64,000 bases of DNA from VXYL01 sp965199915 (GTDB lineage Bacteria; Pseudomonadota; Gammaproteobacteria; Pseudomonadales; Azotimanducaceae). Below, one piece after another: positions 17,304 to 25,684 of this stretch. Position 1 is the stretch's first letter. Each line of letters opens with the position of its first letter. The translations under genes and the position numbers were made by a program. The DNA lies in assembly GCA_965199915.1 (NCBI GenBank), contig OZ241348.1, forward strand, positions 3,596,001-3,660,000, written 5' to 3'. The notes under the pieces are model-generated. The model was not told where the DNA came from, did not search any database, and saw nothing but the letters and a program-made list of their open reading frames with translations.

Positions 17304-17950
17304 GGATCATTTTGCTGGGCCCGCCCGGCGCCGGCAAGGGCACACAGGCGGAAGCGGTTTGCCGAGCGCATGGCATAGCGTGGATTTCCACGGGCGAGAT
17401 GTTCCGTGCGGCCATCGCCGCAGGAACGGATTTGGGGAGGAAAGTGCGCGACATCGTGGCGGCCGGCGAATTCGTGGACGACGAGACCGTCGTCGCGCTG
17501 GTGCAAGAGCGCGTCGCTTCCAACGACTGCCGGAACGGTTTTCTGCTCGACGGCTTCCCGCGCAACATTCCGCAAGCGCGAGCGATGGTGGCGGCGGGCA
17601 TCACAATCGACCATGTGGTGGAGATTCAAGTTGCGGACGAAGTCGTCGTGCGCCGTATTTCCGGGCGTCGCGTGCATGAGCCGAGCGGTAGAACGTACCA
17701 TGTGGAGTTTGATCCGCCGCGCAGCCCGGGCAAGGACGACGCTACCGGCGAGCCGTTGACGCAGCGCGCCGACGACAACGAGGACACCGTTCGCGAGCGG
17801 CTGCGCATCTACCACGAACAAACCCGCCCGCTGATCCGTTTCTACAACGACTTGGCCGCCACTTCCAACATGCGGTATTCCACGGTGTCCGGCGGTGGCG
17901 CGGCGGCGGAAGTGCAAAGCGCGATAGAAGCATTGATCACGCAGCATTGA
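17300..17950 (+). CDS. adk: Adenylate kinase (long LID form)
   Basis: 216 aa. Interconverts ATP + AMP and 2 ADP. P-loop GPPGAGKGTQ at residues 7-16, AMP site WISTGEMFRAAI, FLLDGFPRNIPQA, then a full-length LID from GRRVHEPSGRTYHVEFDPP to PLTQRADDNEDTVRERLRIYHE. The LID lacks zinc cysteines, as expected in Gram-negatives. ATG overlaps the relA stop (ATGA), so it closes the rightward cluster that begins with rpoE. Confidence 0.97.
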   Translation: MRIILLGPPGAGKGTQAEAVCRAHGIAWISTGEMFRAAIAAGTDLGRKVRDIVAAGEFVDDETVVALVQERVASNDCRNGFLLDGFPRNIPQARAMVAAGITIDHVVEIQVADEVVVRRISGRRVHEPSGRTYHVEFDPPRSPGKDDATGEPLTQRADDNEDTVRERLRIYHEQTRPLIRFYNDLAATSNMRYSTVSGGGAAAEVQSAIEALITQH

Positions 17951-18039
17951 TGAGACCGTTCCGTTGCGCTACCAGCAACGCGCTGCCACATGTTCTGCAT
18001 ACGCGCGCTTGGCGTGAACAAAAAGCGCAAAAATAAGGG

Positions 18040-18067
18040 TGGACATCTTCGCAGAATGAACTACTAT
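18040..18067 (+). promoter_or_regulatory. Candidate sigma-70 promoter for the AT-hook gene
   Basis: TGGACA (18040-18045, five of six to TTGACA) and TACTAT (18062-18067, four of six) are spaced by 16 bp in a locally AT-richer stretch. The ATG lies ~35 bp downstream. Reasonable but unproven. Confidence 0.4.
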
Positions 18068-18102
18068 TGCGCCATCTTGTTGCTACTTTAGGCGAGGAAG
18101 CC

Positions 18103-18864
18103 ATGCCAAGAGCAAAGTCGAAATCCGCTGGCGCGGCGAAGAAACAGCGGGGACGCCCACCCAAAGCCGCGGCGGCGAACGCCGATGCCGCGCCCAAAAA
18201 GCGTCTCGGCAGGCCGCCCAAGGACGCTGCGAAGGCCGCCCAAACCACGCCGAAGCGTGGCGGCCGTCCGCCCAGCGCGCCCCCGGCGGTTGATGGACGG
18301 AGGATCCCCACCTCGCCGCAAACCGTGCGCGCGCAAGGTGCCGCCGAACGCGCGGCATCGTTGCTGAGGGAGGCGCGGCAAGCCTTGGTGGACTCGCAAG
18401 ACGCCGCCGCGGATGCCCGCGCCAAGGCCAAATCGAGTGGCGCGGCGGCGGACAAGAACGCCGTGAAGAAAGTGCGCCTCAAGGTTGGCCGCGCCGTGAA
18501 GAAAGTGGCGGCGCTGCGGGGCGCGTTGCGCGAAGCCAAGCTGCGGGTGGCGGCGTTGAAGGCGGATGACCGCTACAAGGCCAAGGCGAACACCATCGCG
18601 GTGCGCTTGCGGCAAGCGGAATTGGCCGCGCAAGAACGTATCGAGACCAAACTCGACCGCGCCGTGCGGCGGTTCCGTGACGGCAAACTCACGGAACTGA
18701 CGAAAGCGGAAGCCAAGAAGGCGAAGGCGCGCAAACTGCAAGCCGAAAAGTCCTTGGCAGGGCTGGAGAAAGAAAAAGAGGCCAAGATCCGCGCCGCGCA
18801 GACGGCGTTGGAACCGAAACCGAGAAAGAAGCGCCGCAAACGCCGCACCACTGCCACTGCCTAG
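18103..18864 (+). CDS. AT-hook, histone H1-like Ala/Lys-rich protein
   Basis: 253 aa, extremely rich in Lys, Arg and Ala. The N-terminal 65 residues contain three AT-hook-type cores: QRGRPPK, LGRPPKD and GGRPPSA. The middle (~80-190) is predicted coiled coil (LLREARQALVDSQDAAADARA and VKKVAALRGALREAKLRV). The tail ends in KPRKKRRKRRTT. Composition and layout recall the AlgP/AlgR3-like DNA-binding proteins of pseudomonads and other bacterial H1-like proteins, so a nucleoid or global regulatory role is inferred. GAGGAAG at 18094-18100 fixes the ATG at 18103. It is monocistronic, facing the end of moeA. Confidence 0.75.
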   Translation: MPRAKSKSAGAAKKQRGRPPKAAAANADAAPKKRLGRPPKDAAKAAQTTPKRGGRPPSAPPAVDGRRIPTSPQTVRAQGAAERAASLLREARQALVDSQDAAADARAKAKSSGAAADKNAVKKVRLKVGRAVKKVAALRGALREAKLRVAALKADDRYKAKANTIAVRLRQAELAAQERIETKLDRAVRRFRDGKLTELTKAEAKKAKARKLQAEKSLAGLEKEKEAKIRAAQTALEPKPRKKRRKRRTTATA

Positions 18865-18906
18865 GGCGCGCGCCCTGCGGGCGCGTTCGAGTTCGCTCCG
18901 CAACTC
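18864..18906. repeat. Palindromic repeat element, copy b
   Basis: GGGCGCGCGCCC and a GCGGGCGCG arm at 18864-18885 followed by GAGTT-CGCTCCGC-AACTC (18889-18906). Same two-hairpin layout as the other copies. Lies between the convergent AT-hook gene and moeA, where it could serve as a bidirectional terminator-like structure. Confidence 0.75.
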
Positions 18907-18938
18907 TTCTTCGCCTCTCAAGGAGGAGGGGGGTTCCG

Positions 18939-20246
18939 CTATCCGGCCGCACCCCAGAGGTGGCCCGCGTCCCCGGAGAAGAGGATTACGCCGACTGGGG
19001 CGCCGCTGGGGATTTCCGCGGCGTCTTCGGGAATCACAATCAAACAGTTGGCGTCGGCGAACGTGGCTAGGCGGTTGGAGCTTTGATCGCCGGTGGCGCG
19101 CACGACCAGTTCGCCGTCTTCCACGCGCATCGCACCGCGCATGTATTCCCGCCGGCCGGGCGTGCGCGTCACCGCGTGTTCTATCTTGGCGCGCAACACG
19201 AGCGGGGGCGCTGGCACCTGTCCACCGAGCCGGTCCACCGCTGGGGCGACGAAGAGTAAATACGTGACGATGGCGGAAACCGGATTGCCCGGCAGTCCAA
19301 CCACCAAGGCGTCGCCCATGCGACCGACCGCCAGAGGTTTGCCGGGTTTCAAGGCGATGCGCCAAAACGCTATTTCGCCGCGTTCCTCCAACACGCGTTT
19401 CACAAAGTCCGCGGCGCCCACGGAAACGCCGCCGGTGGTGACGATGAGGTCGGTGCGCCGCGCGGCGTCCTCGAGGGCGTCGCCGATGACGGCGGGATCG
19501 TCCGCGAGACAACCCAAATCCAACACTTGAACGGCTTTCTCGCGCAACAAGGTGGACACCGCGAACCGATTGCAATCGTATATCTGGCCGGCTTCGAGCG
19601 GTGCGCCGGGCGGCGCCAACTCGTCGCCGGTGGAGGCCACGGCCACGCGCACGCGCCGTTTCACGCGCACGGCGCCGATGCCGCAAGCGGCCAGCCAAGT
19701 GGCTTGATAGGCCGAAAGCCTCGTTCCCTCGGCGCATAGCAAGTGGCCGCGCGGGATGTCGTGCCCGCGACGGCGGATGTGCTGTCCGGGACGCACCGGC
19801 GCCACCGTGGACACCGTTTCTCGCCACTCGCTGGCATCTTCTTGCAAGAGCACGGCATCGGCGCCTTCCGGCAACGCCGCGCCAGTGAAAATGCGCACCG
19901 CGGTGTCTGCCGACACGGCACATTGGGAGGGATGGCCGGCCAAGCTCTCGCCGACGAGGCGCAAGCGCTTGCGCAGGGCGCCGCCCCGTCCGACGCGCAC
20001 GGCGTAGCCATCCATCGCCGAGCAATCGAAAGGCGGCAAGTCGCACGGGGCGACGATGGGTTCGGCGGTCACCCGGCGAACCGCCTCGCCGATTGCCACC
20101 GTTTCCACCTCCGGCACTGGTTTTGCGAGCGCGACGAGTTTGTCAATGGCTCGGTCGACGCCCCGCAGCTTGGCCCGGTGCTCAGCACCCGGTCTCGGGT
20201 CGGCGCCGGACGGCCCGGACGCAACGTGTCGACGCTTCTCAGCCAC
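18939..20246 (-). CDS. moeA: Molybdopterin molybdenumtransferase MoeA
   Basis: 435 aa (family ~400-410). Inserts molybdate into adenylylated molybdopterin. Diagnostic: LPPFDCSAMDGYAVR, RIFTGAALPEGADAVLLQED, RRRGHDIPRG, VAVASTGDEL, IYDCNRF, TTGGVSVGAADFVKRVL, LPGNPVSAIVTY. The GTG at 20244-20246 gives ~25 residues more than usual before VDRAIDKLVAL, so the true start may lie a little further in. No other moa/mob gene is in the window. Divergent from tsaB. Confidence 0.93.
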   Translation of the reverse strand: MAEKRRHVASGPSGADPRPGAEHRAKLRGVDRAIDKLVALAKPVPEVETVAIGEAVRRVTAEPIVAPCDLPPFDCSAMDGYAVRVGRGGALRKRLRLVGESLAGHPSQCAVSADTAVRIFTGAALPEGADAVLLQEDASEWRETVSTVAPVRPGQHIRRRGHDIPRGHLLCAEGTRLSAYQATWLAACGIGAVRVKRRVRVAVASTGDELAPPGAPLEAGQIYDCNRFAVSTLLREKAVQVLDLGCLADDPAVIGDALEDAARRTDLIVTTGGVSVGAADFVKRVLEERGEIAFWRIALKPGKPLAVGRMGDALVVGLPGNPVSAIVTYLLFVAPAVDRLGGQVPAPPLVLRAKIEHAVTRTPGRREYMRGAMRVEDGELVVRATGDQSSNRLATFADANCLIVIPEDAAEIPSGAPVGVILFSGDAGHLWGAAG

Positions 20247-20356
20247 GATTTGAGCGTTGGAAACGCAAGCGGCGCGGCGCGCGCATGCAGGCGCGAATGT
20301 GGGTTCGCAGTCGCGGATTCCGCCCGTCAGCCCCAGATGGTCTTGGTGGTAGTAGC

Positions 20357-20962
20357 ATGGCGGCCGTGAATCTACTTGCGCTGGACACGACTACGGATGT
20401 TTGCTCGGTGGCTCTGGCGACTGGTGGTTGTGTTGCCGAGAATACCCGTTCGGCGCCCAAGCTGCACAACGAACACCTGTTGTCGATGGTGCATGGCGCC
20501 ATCGAAAGCGCCGCCATCGAGAGGGCGGCGCTGGACGTGGTTGCCTTTGGCGCCGGCCCGGCCTCTTTCACCGGAGTGCGCATCGGTGCCGCGGTGGCGC
20601 AAGGTTTGGCGTTCGCCGTTGGCGCGCTCGTCGTGCCGGTGCCGAGTTCCGAAGTCGCCGCGGAAACCGCGCGTTTGGCCACTGGCCTGACAGGTGTTTG
20701 GCGCGTGGCGCGGCCGTCCCGGGCCGGCTGGTTCTACTTGGCGCGCTACGAGTTCCTGGCGGACGGGGTGCGCTGCTTGGATTTTGACAAACTCGTGCCC
20801 GCGGGAAGTCTGGACGCGGATGTCCTCCACGCCGGGGCGTTTGGCGCCAGCGCGCGCACCGTCGCCCATCTTGCCGCCGGGCGCGTCGACCGGGCGCTGC
20901 CCCCGGCCCAAGCGTTGCCGTTTTACGTCCAAGGCGACAGCCCGTGGCAGACCGCCACCTAG
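20357..20962 (+). CDS. tsaB: tRNA threonylcarbamoyladenosine biosynthesis protein TsaB
   Basis: 201 aa. Works with TsaD/TsaE in forming t6A37 on ANN-decoding tRNAs. ASKHA fold N-terminus NLLALDTTTDVCSVAL, then HNEHLLSMVHGAIESAAIE and FGAGPASFTGVRIGAAVAQGLAF, the family signature. The C-terminal half is less conserved, as usual. The open frame upstream (to 20093) is antisense to moeA and not used. Confidence 0.92.
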   Translation: MAAVNLLALDTTTDVCSVALATGGCVAENTRSAPKLHNEHLLSMVHGAIESAAIERAALDVVAFGAGPASFTGVRIGAAVAQGLAFAVGALVVPVPSSEVAAETARLATGLTGVWRVARPSRAGWFYLARYEFLADGVRCLDFDKLVPAGSLDADVLHAGAFGASARTVAHLAAGRVDRALPPAQALPFYVQGDSPWQTAT

Positions 20963-21058
20963 CTCAACTTGGACGGCTATGGGCCATGCGGTTTGGTGGT
21001 TCGTTTCCGAGTCAACGTGGGTATACTCGTGCCACTTCGGATATGGAATCGTGGTTGC

Positions 21059-21394
21059 ATGGAAATCGGCGAGAGCAGATTGGGCGATGCGCTGGTGTTG
21101 GCGCCGGTCGGTCGCGTCGACAGCGGCACGGCGTCAACGCTGGAGGCGCGGTTGCTGCTGGCGGCGAAGCACGGCGATGGCAAGATCGTTGTGGACTTCG
21201 CGCAAGTGCGGTACATCAGTTCCGCCGGGCTTCGCGCGCTGCTGGCCGGCGCCAAGCAGGTGCAGAAAAGCGGCGGCGGCGTCGCGCTCTGCGGAATCAA
21301 CATGGACGTGCGCGAGGTGTTCGAGGTGAGCGGTTTTCTCACGGTTTTCAAGGCGCGGGACAGCCGTGCCGAAGCTGCGGCAACTTTGGGATGA
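21059..21394 (+). CDS. STAS-domain protein (anti-sigma-factor-antagonist type)
   Basis: 111 aa, a single STAS domain. Core motif IVVDFAQVRYISSAGLRALLAGAKQVQ contains the D-x(n)-SSAG signature in which the first or second Ser is phosphorylated in SpoIIAA/RsbV-like proteins. N-terminal GDALVLAPVGRVDSGTASTLE is the usual beta start. ATG at 21059 chosen; longer upstream translation has no family match. No anti-sigma kinase or PP2C phosphatase is nearby, so its partner is unknown. It is followed 46 bp later by the GPP34 gene on the same strand. Confidence 0.85.
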   Translation: MEIGESRLGDALVLAPVGRVDSGTASTLEARLLLAAKHGDGKIVVDFAQVRYISSAGLRALLAGAKQVQKSGGGVALCGINMDVREVFEVSGFLTVFKARDSRAEAAATLG

Positions 21395-21440
21395 GTGCGC
21401 GGGCGCGCCGCGGCAACCGTCGAATGGAGCAAAGTTTGTG

Positions 21441-22094
21441 ATGTTGCGATTCGCCGAGGAAGTGATGCTGCTGTTGTTGAACGATGAGGACGGCAGATTC
21501 GTGCGCGTTCCAGACTGGTCGCTCAGCTACGCCTTGTCCGGGGGCGTGCTCATGGACCTGGCGTTGGAGGATCGCATCGACACGGACTTGAAGAAGCTGG
21601 TGCTGGTGAGCGACACGCCGGTGGGCGACGATCTTCTGGATCCCACTTTGGCGGACATCGCGCAAGCCGAGGACAAGCGTGACGCGCGATTTTGGGTGGA
21701 GCGCACCGCCGCGTGGTCCGACGAGATCCGCGAGCGCGCGCTGGCCCGGCTGGTGGCGCGCGGCATTTTGGAAGCCCGCGACGACCGTTTTCTGTGGGTG
21801 TTTCGGGCCCGACGCTATCCCGTCGTGGACGGCAAGGCCGAACGCGAGGTGAAGCTGCGCATCATGGAGGTGCTCCTCACCGATCAACTGCCGAGCCCGC
21901 GCGATGTGGTGATCATCTGCTTGGCGGACGCTTGCGGCCTATTCCGCAGGTTGCTTGCCAAGAACGAACTGCAAGCCGCCCTGGCGCGCATCGATCAAGT
22001 TCGCAAGCTCGACCTCATCGGCCAAGCGACCACGCAAGCCATCCGCGACATCGAGCTGTCCTTGGCCGTGCTGCAGCAGCAGAACACCTATTGA
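21441..22094 (+). CDS. GPP34 (Golgi phosphoprotein 3-like) domain protein
   Basis: 217 aa. MLRFAEEVMLLLLNDEDGRF is the helical start typical of the GPP34 fold, followed by SYALSGGVLMDLALEDRIDTD, LVLVSDTPVGDDLLDPTL, then RALARLVARGILEARDDRFLWVF and RIMEVLLTDQLPSPRDVVIICLADACG. In eukaryotes the family binds phosphatidylinositol-4-phosphate. Bacterial members, common in actinobacteria, are largely uncharacterised and may associate with membranes. ATG at 21441 (or GTG 21439). Sits behind the STAS gene; a functional link is a guess. Confidence 0.82.
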   Translation: MLRFAEEVMLLLLNDEDGRFVRVPDWSLSYALSGGVLMDLALEDRIDTDLKKLVLVSDTPVGDDLLDPTLADIAQAEDKRDARFWVERTAAWSDEIRERALARLVARGILEARDDRFLWVFRARRYPVVDGKAEREVKLRIMEVLLTDQLPSPRDVVIICLADACGLFRRLLAKNELQAALARIDQVRKLDLIGQATTQAIRDIELSLAVLQQQNTY

Positions 22095-22156
22095 TTTGGC
22101 CTCGGCGCTCCGGTCGGCCAACAAGCCGCCGCCGAGCGGTGTGCAGGCGGCGCGGG

Positions 22157-23080
22157 TTACGCGCTCAAGGCGTCCAGCACCAGCGCCATGGCGGCATCGG
22201 CGTCAATGCGATACCCCACATGCGCCGTGGGCGCTTTCGGGTGCAGGTGCCGGCGCTCGTCCACAACGGTCATGCCCCGCGTCAACGCGCCCGCCGTCTC
22301 CACCGCGACATGGCGCGGCTGCGTGGCGATCAGATGCGGATGCGTGACGGCCAGCACGGCGCACGGGTCGTGGAGCGCGGCTTCGCGGATGCCGGTCCAT
22401 GCTTCCATGCGGTCGTGCAAGTGCGTGAACGCCTGCGCGGCGAGTTGCGCCGTGGGTGCGGAGTTCCGCCGCAAGGCGTCGGCAATGGCGTCGGTGGTGC
22501 GCAACTGGTGTGTGAGATTGAGGCCGCACATCGTGATGTCCGCGCCGCAAGCGAACACCCGCGCCGCCGCTTGCGGATCCGCGAAGATGTTGAACTCGGC
22601 CACCGCGGTCGCGTTGCCGACGCCGGCGCTGCCGCCCATGATCGAGATGCCCGCGATGCGCCGTGGCCACTGCGGATCGCGGGCGATGGCGAGCGCCAAA
22701 TTGGTGAGCGGACCGACCGCGACGATCCACACGTCCGGCGCCGCGGCGTCGAGCAGGAAACCGACCGCGTCTTCGCTTGCCGGCGTCCGCCCGTGCGGCG
22801 GCCGGTCCACGCCCGCCAACCCGGATTCGCCATGCACACCCGCGGCATGCACGGGCGCGCCCGCGAGCGGTTTCGCCGCGCCCGCGTGAACCGGCGTGTC
22901 CACGCCGAGCAGCGCGAGCACCAGCAACGCGTTGGCGGTGGTTGCCGGCAGCGGCGCGTTGCCGCTGACGGTGGTGACGCCGAGCACTTCGGCGTGTCGA
23001 TGCGCGAGGATCAACGCGATGGCGTCGTCGTGTCCTGGATCGCAGTCGACGATTGCGCGCCACCGTGCCGCTTCGGCCAT
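22157..23080 (-). CDS. Inosine-uridine-preferring nucleoside hydrolase family protein
   Basis: 307 aa. Hydrolyses the N-glycosidic bond of ribonucleosides. The calcium-binding N-terminus IVDCDPGHDDAIALILA carries the DxDxxxDD set at about residues 12-19. Other family blocks: VTTVSGNAPLPATTANAL, LTNLALAIARDP, ISIMGGS, AEFNIFADPQAA, and DPCAVLAV with the late Asp of the metal site. Monocistronic and convergent with the GPP34 gene. Exact substrate (purine or pyrimidine) cannot be told from sequence. Confidence 0.9.
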   Translation of the reverse strand: MAEAARWRAIVDCDPGHDDAIALILAHRHAEVLGVTTVSGNAPLPATTANALLVLALLGVDTPVHAGAAKPLAGAPVHAAGVHGESGLAGVDRPPHGRTPASEDAVGFLLDAAAPDVWIVAVGPLTNLALAIARDPQWPRRIAGISIMGGSAGVGNATAVAEFNIFADPQAAARVFACGADITMCGLNLTHQLRTTDAIADALRRNSAPTAQLAAQAFTHLHDRMEAWTGIREAALHDPCAVLAVTHPHLIATQPRHVAVETAGALTRGMTVVDERRHLHPKAPTAHVGYRIDADAAMALVLDALSA

Positions 23081-23332
23081 TCAAGGGCTCCTTAGTCTTT
23101 GACGCCGCGGCGCAAGCACCGCGCGCGACCGTCGGCGGCTTTCGCTCAGCTGCCGCCGGGCTCTTTTGGGTTGACTTCCTCTTGGGTCGGGTAGGGTAGC
23201 ACCGCCTCGACAACGCCGCGCCGGGCCGCTTGGCTTGCAATGCAACCGATGCGTTCGGCGCCGGCCGCCGGTTGAACATTGCACGGTTCTCGATTGCGCC
23301 GGGAGCCCCTCTTCCGTGCTAGGATCGGCGCG

Positions 23333-24763
23333 ATGAGTCGATTGCTGCCCGATGTTTCGGGCACCCATGTGTTGGTTGTTGGCGATGTGATGTTGGATCG
23401 TTACATCCAAGGCCGGGCCGACCGTGTTTCCCAGGAAGCGCCGGTGCCCGTCGTGCAAGTGGAGGGCAGCGACGAGCGCTTGGGCGGCGCCGCCAACGTG
23501 GCGCGCAACCTCGCCTCGCTCGGCGTGAGCTGCACCTTGGTTGGCGCGGTGGGGGACGACGCCAGCGGACACGCCATACGAGAACTGCTCCGCGCGGCCG
23601 GCATTCGCGCGGATTTGGTGACCGCTGAAGGGTGGCGAACCACCTTGAAAGAGCGCGTGGTCAGCAAACACAAGCAACTGCTGCGGATGGACTTCGAAGC
23701 GCCGCTGCCCGCCGCCGCTGTTCGCGAAGTCGCCGCTCGGGCCGTCCGCCACCTCGCCGCGGCGGATGCGCTTATCTTGGAAGACTACGACAAGGGCGCG
23801 CTCGCGCAACCCGCCGCCCTGATCGCCAAGGCCCGCCTCCACGGCCTGCCGGTGGTGGCGGATCCCAAGTTCAAGCCGTTCGCCGCCTACCGCGGCGTGG
23901 ATGTGCTGAAACCCAATCGCCTCGAGTTCGAGGAAGCGGTGGGTCGTTGGCCCGCGGAATCCGAGCTGACGCAGGTTGGCGCTCGCTTGGCCGCGCAAAA
24001 CGCCATCGGCGCAATCGCGTTGACGCGCGGCGAGCAGGGGCTGACGCTGGTGGAGGCCGACGGCGAACGGCTGGATCTGCGCTCCGCGGCGGTGGACGTG
24101 TACGACTCCACCGGCGCCGGCGACACCGTGGCGGCCACGTTGGGCATCTGCGCGGCGCTTGGCTGGTCGCGGACGGACAGCGCGTTCGCCGCGAACGTGG
24201 CCGGCGGCCTGGTGTGCGCGAAGTTCGGCACCGCAACCCTCTCCCGCGCCGAGTTGAACCGCGCCATAGGCGACCACGCGCAGCACAGCCACGCGGTGGA
24301 TTCGCTGCCGAGCAACCAGCTGACCACCATTGTTGCGAGCGCGCGCCGGTACGGCGAGCGGATCGTGTTCACCAACGGTTGCTTCGACATTCTGCACGCC
24401 GGCCATGTTGGCTATCTGAACGAGGCGCGCGAACTCGGCGACCGCCTCATCGTCGCCGTCAACGACGACGAGTCCGCGCGGCGCTTGAAGGGCACGGGGC
24501 GCCCCATCAACTCTTTGGAAAGCCGTGTGCGCGTCTTGGAGGGCCTCTCCGCGGTGGACTGGGTTGTGCCGTTCTCAGAGGACACGCCCGAGGCGTTGCT
24601 GGCCGAGATTCGGCCGGACGTGCTGGTGAAAGGGGGCGACTACGCGCCGCACGAAGTGGTGGGAGCGGATTTGGTGCGCGGCTACGGCGGCGACGTGCGC
24701 GTGTTGTCGTTGGTGGAAGGTTGCTCCACGACGAGCCTGCTCGATCGCGCCGCCGCGTCCTGA
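23333..24763 (+). CDS. hldE: Bifunctional heptose 7-phosphate kinase / heptose 1-phosphate adenylyltransferase
   Basis: 476 aa, the fused form. Residues 1-~320: ribokinase-like D-beta-D-heptose-7-phosphate kinase (VVGDVMLDRYIQG, GGAANVARNLASLG, ILEDYDKGAL, YDSTGAGDTVAATLG). Residues ~345-476: cytidylyltransferase-like adenylyltransferase (VFTNGCFDILHAGHVGYL with HxGH, VAVNDDESARRLKG, RPDVLVKGGDY). Makes ADP-heptose for LPS inner core, consistent with waaA further along. ATG at 23333. Confidence 0.96.
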   Translation: MSRLLPDVSGTHVLVVGDVMLDRYIQGRADRVSQEAPVPVVQVEGSDERLGGAANVARNLASLGVSCTLVGAVGDDASGHAIRELLRAAGIRADLVTAEGWRTTLKERVVSKHKQLLRMDFEAPLPAAAVREVAARAVRHLAAADALILEDYDKGALAQPAALIAKARLHGLPVVADPKFKPFAAYRGVDVLKPNRLEFEEAVGRWPAESELTQVGARLAAQNAIGAIALTRGEQGLTLVEADGERLDLRSAAVDVYDSTGAGDTVAATLGICAALGWSRTDSAFAANVAGGLVCAKFGTATLSRAELNRAIGDHAQHSHAVDSLPSNQLTTIVASARRYGERIVFTNGCFDILHAGHVGYLNEARELGDRLIVAVNDDESARRLKGTGRPINSLESRVRVLEGLSAVDWVVPFSEDTPEALLAEIRPDVLVKGGDYAPHEVVGADLVRGYGGDVRVLSLVEGCSTTSLLDRAAAS

Positions 24764-24775
24764 TCGCGCGTTGCG

Positions 24776-25684
24776 TTGGCGGCTGCCCGCGCCAAGCCCA
24801 AACCCATCTGCGAACAGACGTTGGCGCCGATGTTCACCTCCTTGCTTGCGCTGACGCGCGGCCCCGACGCCGCATTCACCGCTCCCCACTCGCCGGAAGG
24901 TGGCGAGCGGGTGTTTGGCGGCCAGTACCTTGCCCAATGCCTGGCGGCGGCGCGGGCAACGCTGGACGACGACCGCGCCGCCAACTCGCTGCACGGCTAT
25001 TTTCTCCGCCCAGGGGACGTTGCGAAGGCAACGCGGCTCGCGGTGCGGCGCCTGCGCGACGGGCGCTCGTTCTCCCATCGGGAGGTGACTGCCGAGCAAG
25101 ACGGCAAGGAGCGGTTTCGGCTCCTCGCCTCCTTCCAAGCGCCGGCGCAAACACCGACCTACGCCGGCGCGCCGATGCCCGACGCGCCCGCGCCGGAGCA
25201 AGTCGCCTACACCTACGAGGATTTCACCCTCGCCCAAACGGGCGCGGACACTTGGCACGGCGCGGCGCGGCCGGTGGACATCCGCTATGTCAATCCGCCG
25301 CACGCCGGGCGAGGCGAGCCGGTGACGGAAGCGCAACTCATGTGGATGCGGGTGCGCGAGCGGTTGCCGGACTGTGCCGCGGTTCACCAAGCAGCCCTTG
25401 CGTACTTGTCCGACACCACCTTGGTGGATCACATTCCGCTGCCGCTCGGACGGCGCTGGCAGGAGCCTGGTTTCGACGGCGCCAGCTTGGATCACGCCAT
25501 GTGGTTCCACCACCCCGCCCGCGCCGACGAGTGGCTGCTCTTCGCCCAAGAGGTGGAGGCCACCGGCGGCGGTCGCGGCCTCGCGCGCGGACGGTTCTAC
25601 ACGCGCCGCGGCAAGCTGGCGGCCACTTGCCTGCAAGAGGGATTGATGCGATGGAGTACACCGAATACAACGCCGGCCACCTGA
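24776..25684 (+). CDS. Acyl-CoA thioesterase II-like (double hotdog) protein
   Basis: Up to 302 aa. Hydrolyses acyl-CoA to free acid and CoA. GGERVFGGQYLAQCLAAARAT and NSLHGYFLRPGD correspond to TesB blocks, RDGRSFSHREVTAEQDGKERF to the first hotdog helix region, and LDHAMWFHHPARADEWLLFAQE with GRGLARGRFYTRRGKLAATCLQEGLMR to the second. TTG at 24776 is 12 bp after hldE; an ATG at 24830 is an alternative start. The 3' end overlaps the following dioxygenase gene by 34 bp, suggesting joint expression. Confidence 0.86.
   Translation: MAAARAKPKPICEQTLAPMFTSLLALTRGPDAAFTAPHSPEGGERVFGGQYLAQCLAAARATLDDDRAANSLHGYFLRPGDVAKATRLAVRRLRDGRSFSHREVTAEQDGKERFRLLASFQAPAQTPTYAGAPMPDAPAPEQVAYTYEDFTLAQTGADTWHGAARPVDIRYVNPPHAGRGEPVTEAQLMWMRVRERLPDCAAVHQAALAYLSDTTLVDHIPLPLGRRWQEPGFDGASLDHAMWFHHPARADEWLLFAQEVEATGGGRGLARGRFYTRRGKLAATCLQEGLMRWSTPNTTPAT

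Noticed and set aside
17964..17983. CGTTGC-n7-GCAACG hairpin after adk as a terminator
   Set aside because: Six-base stem without a following T-run; too weak to list.
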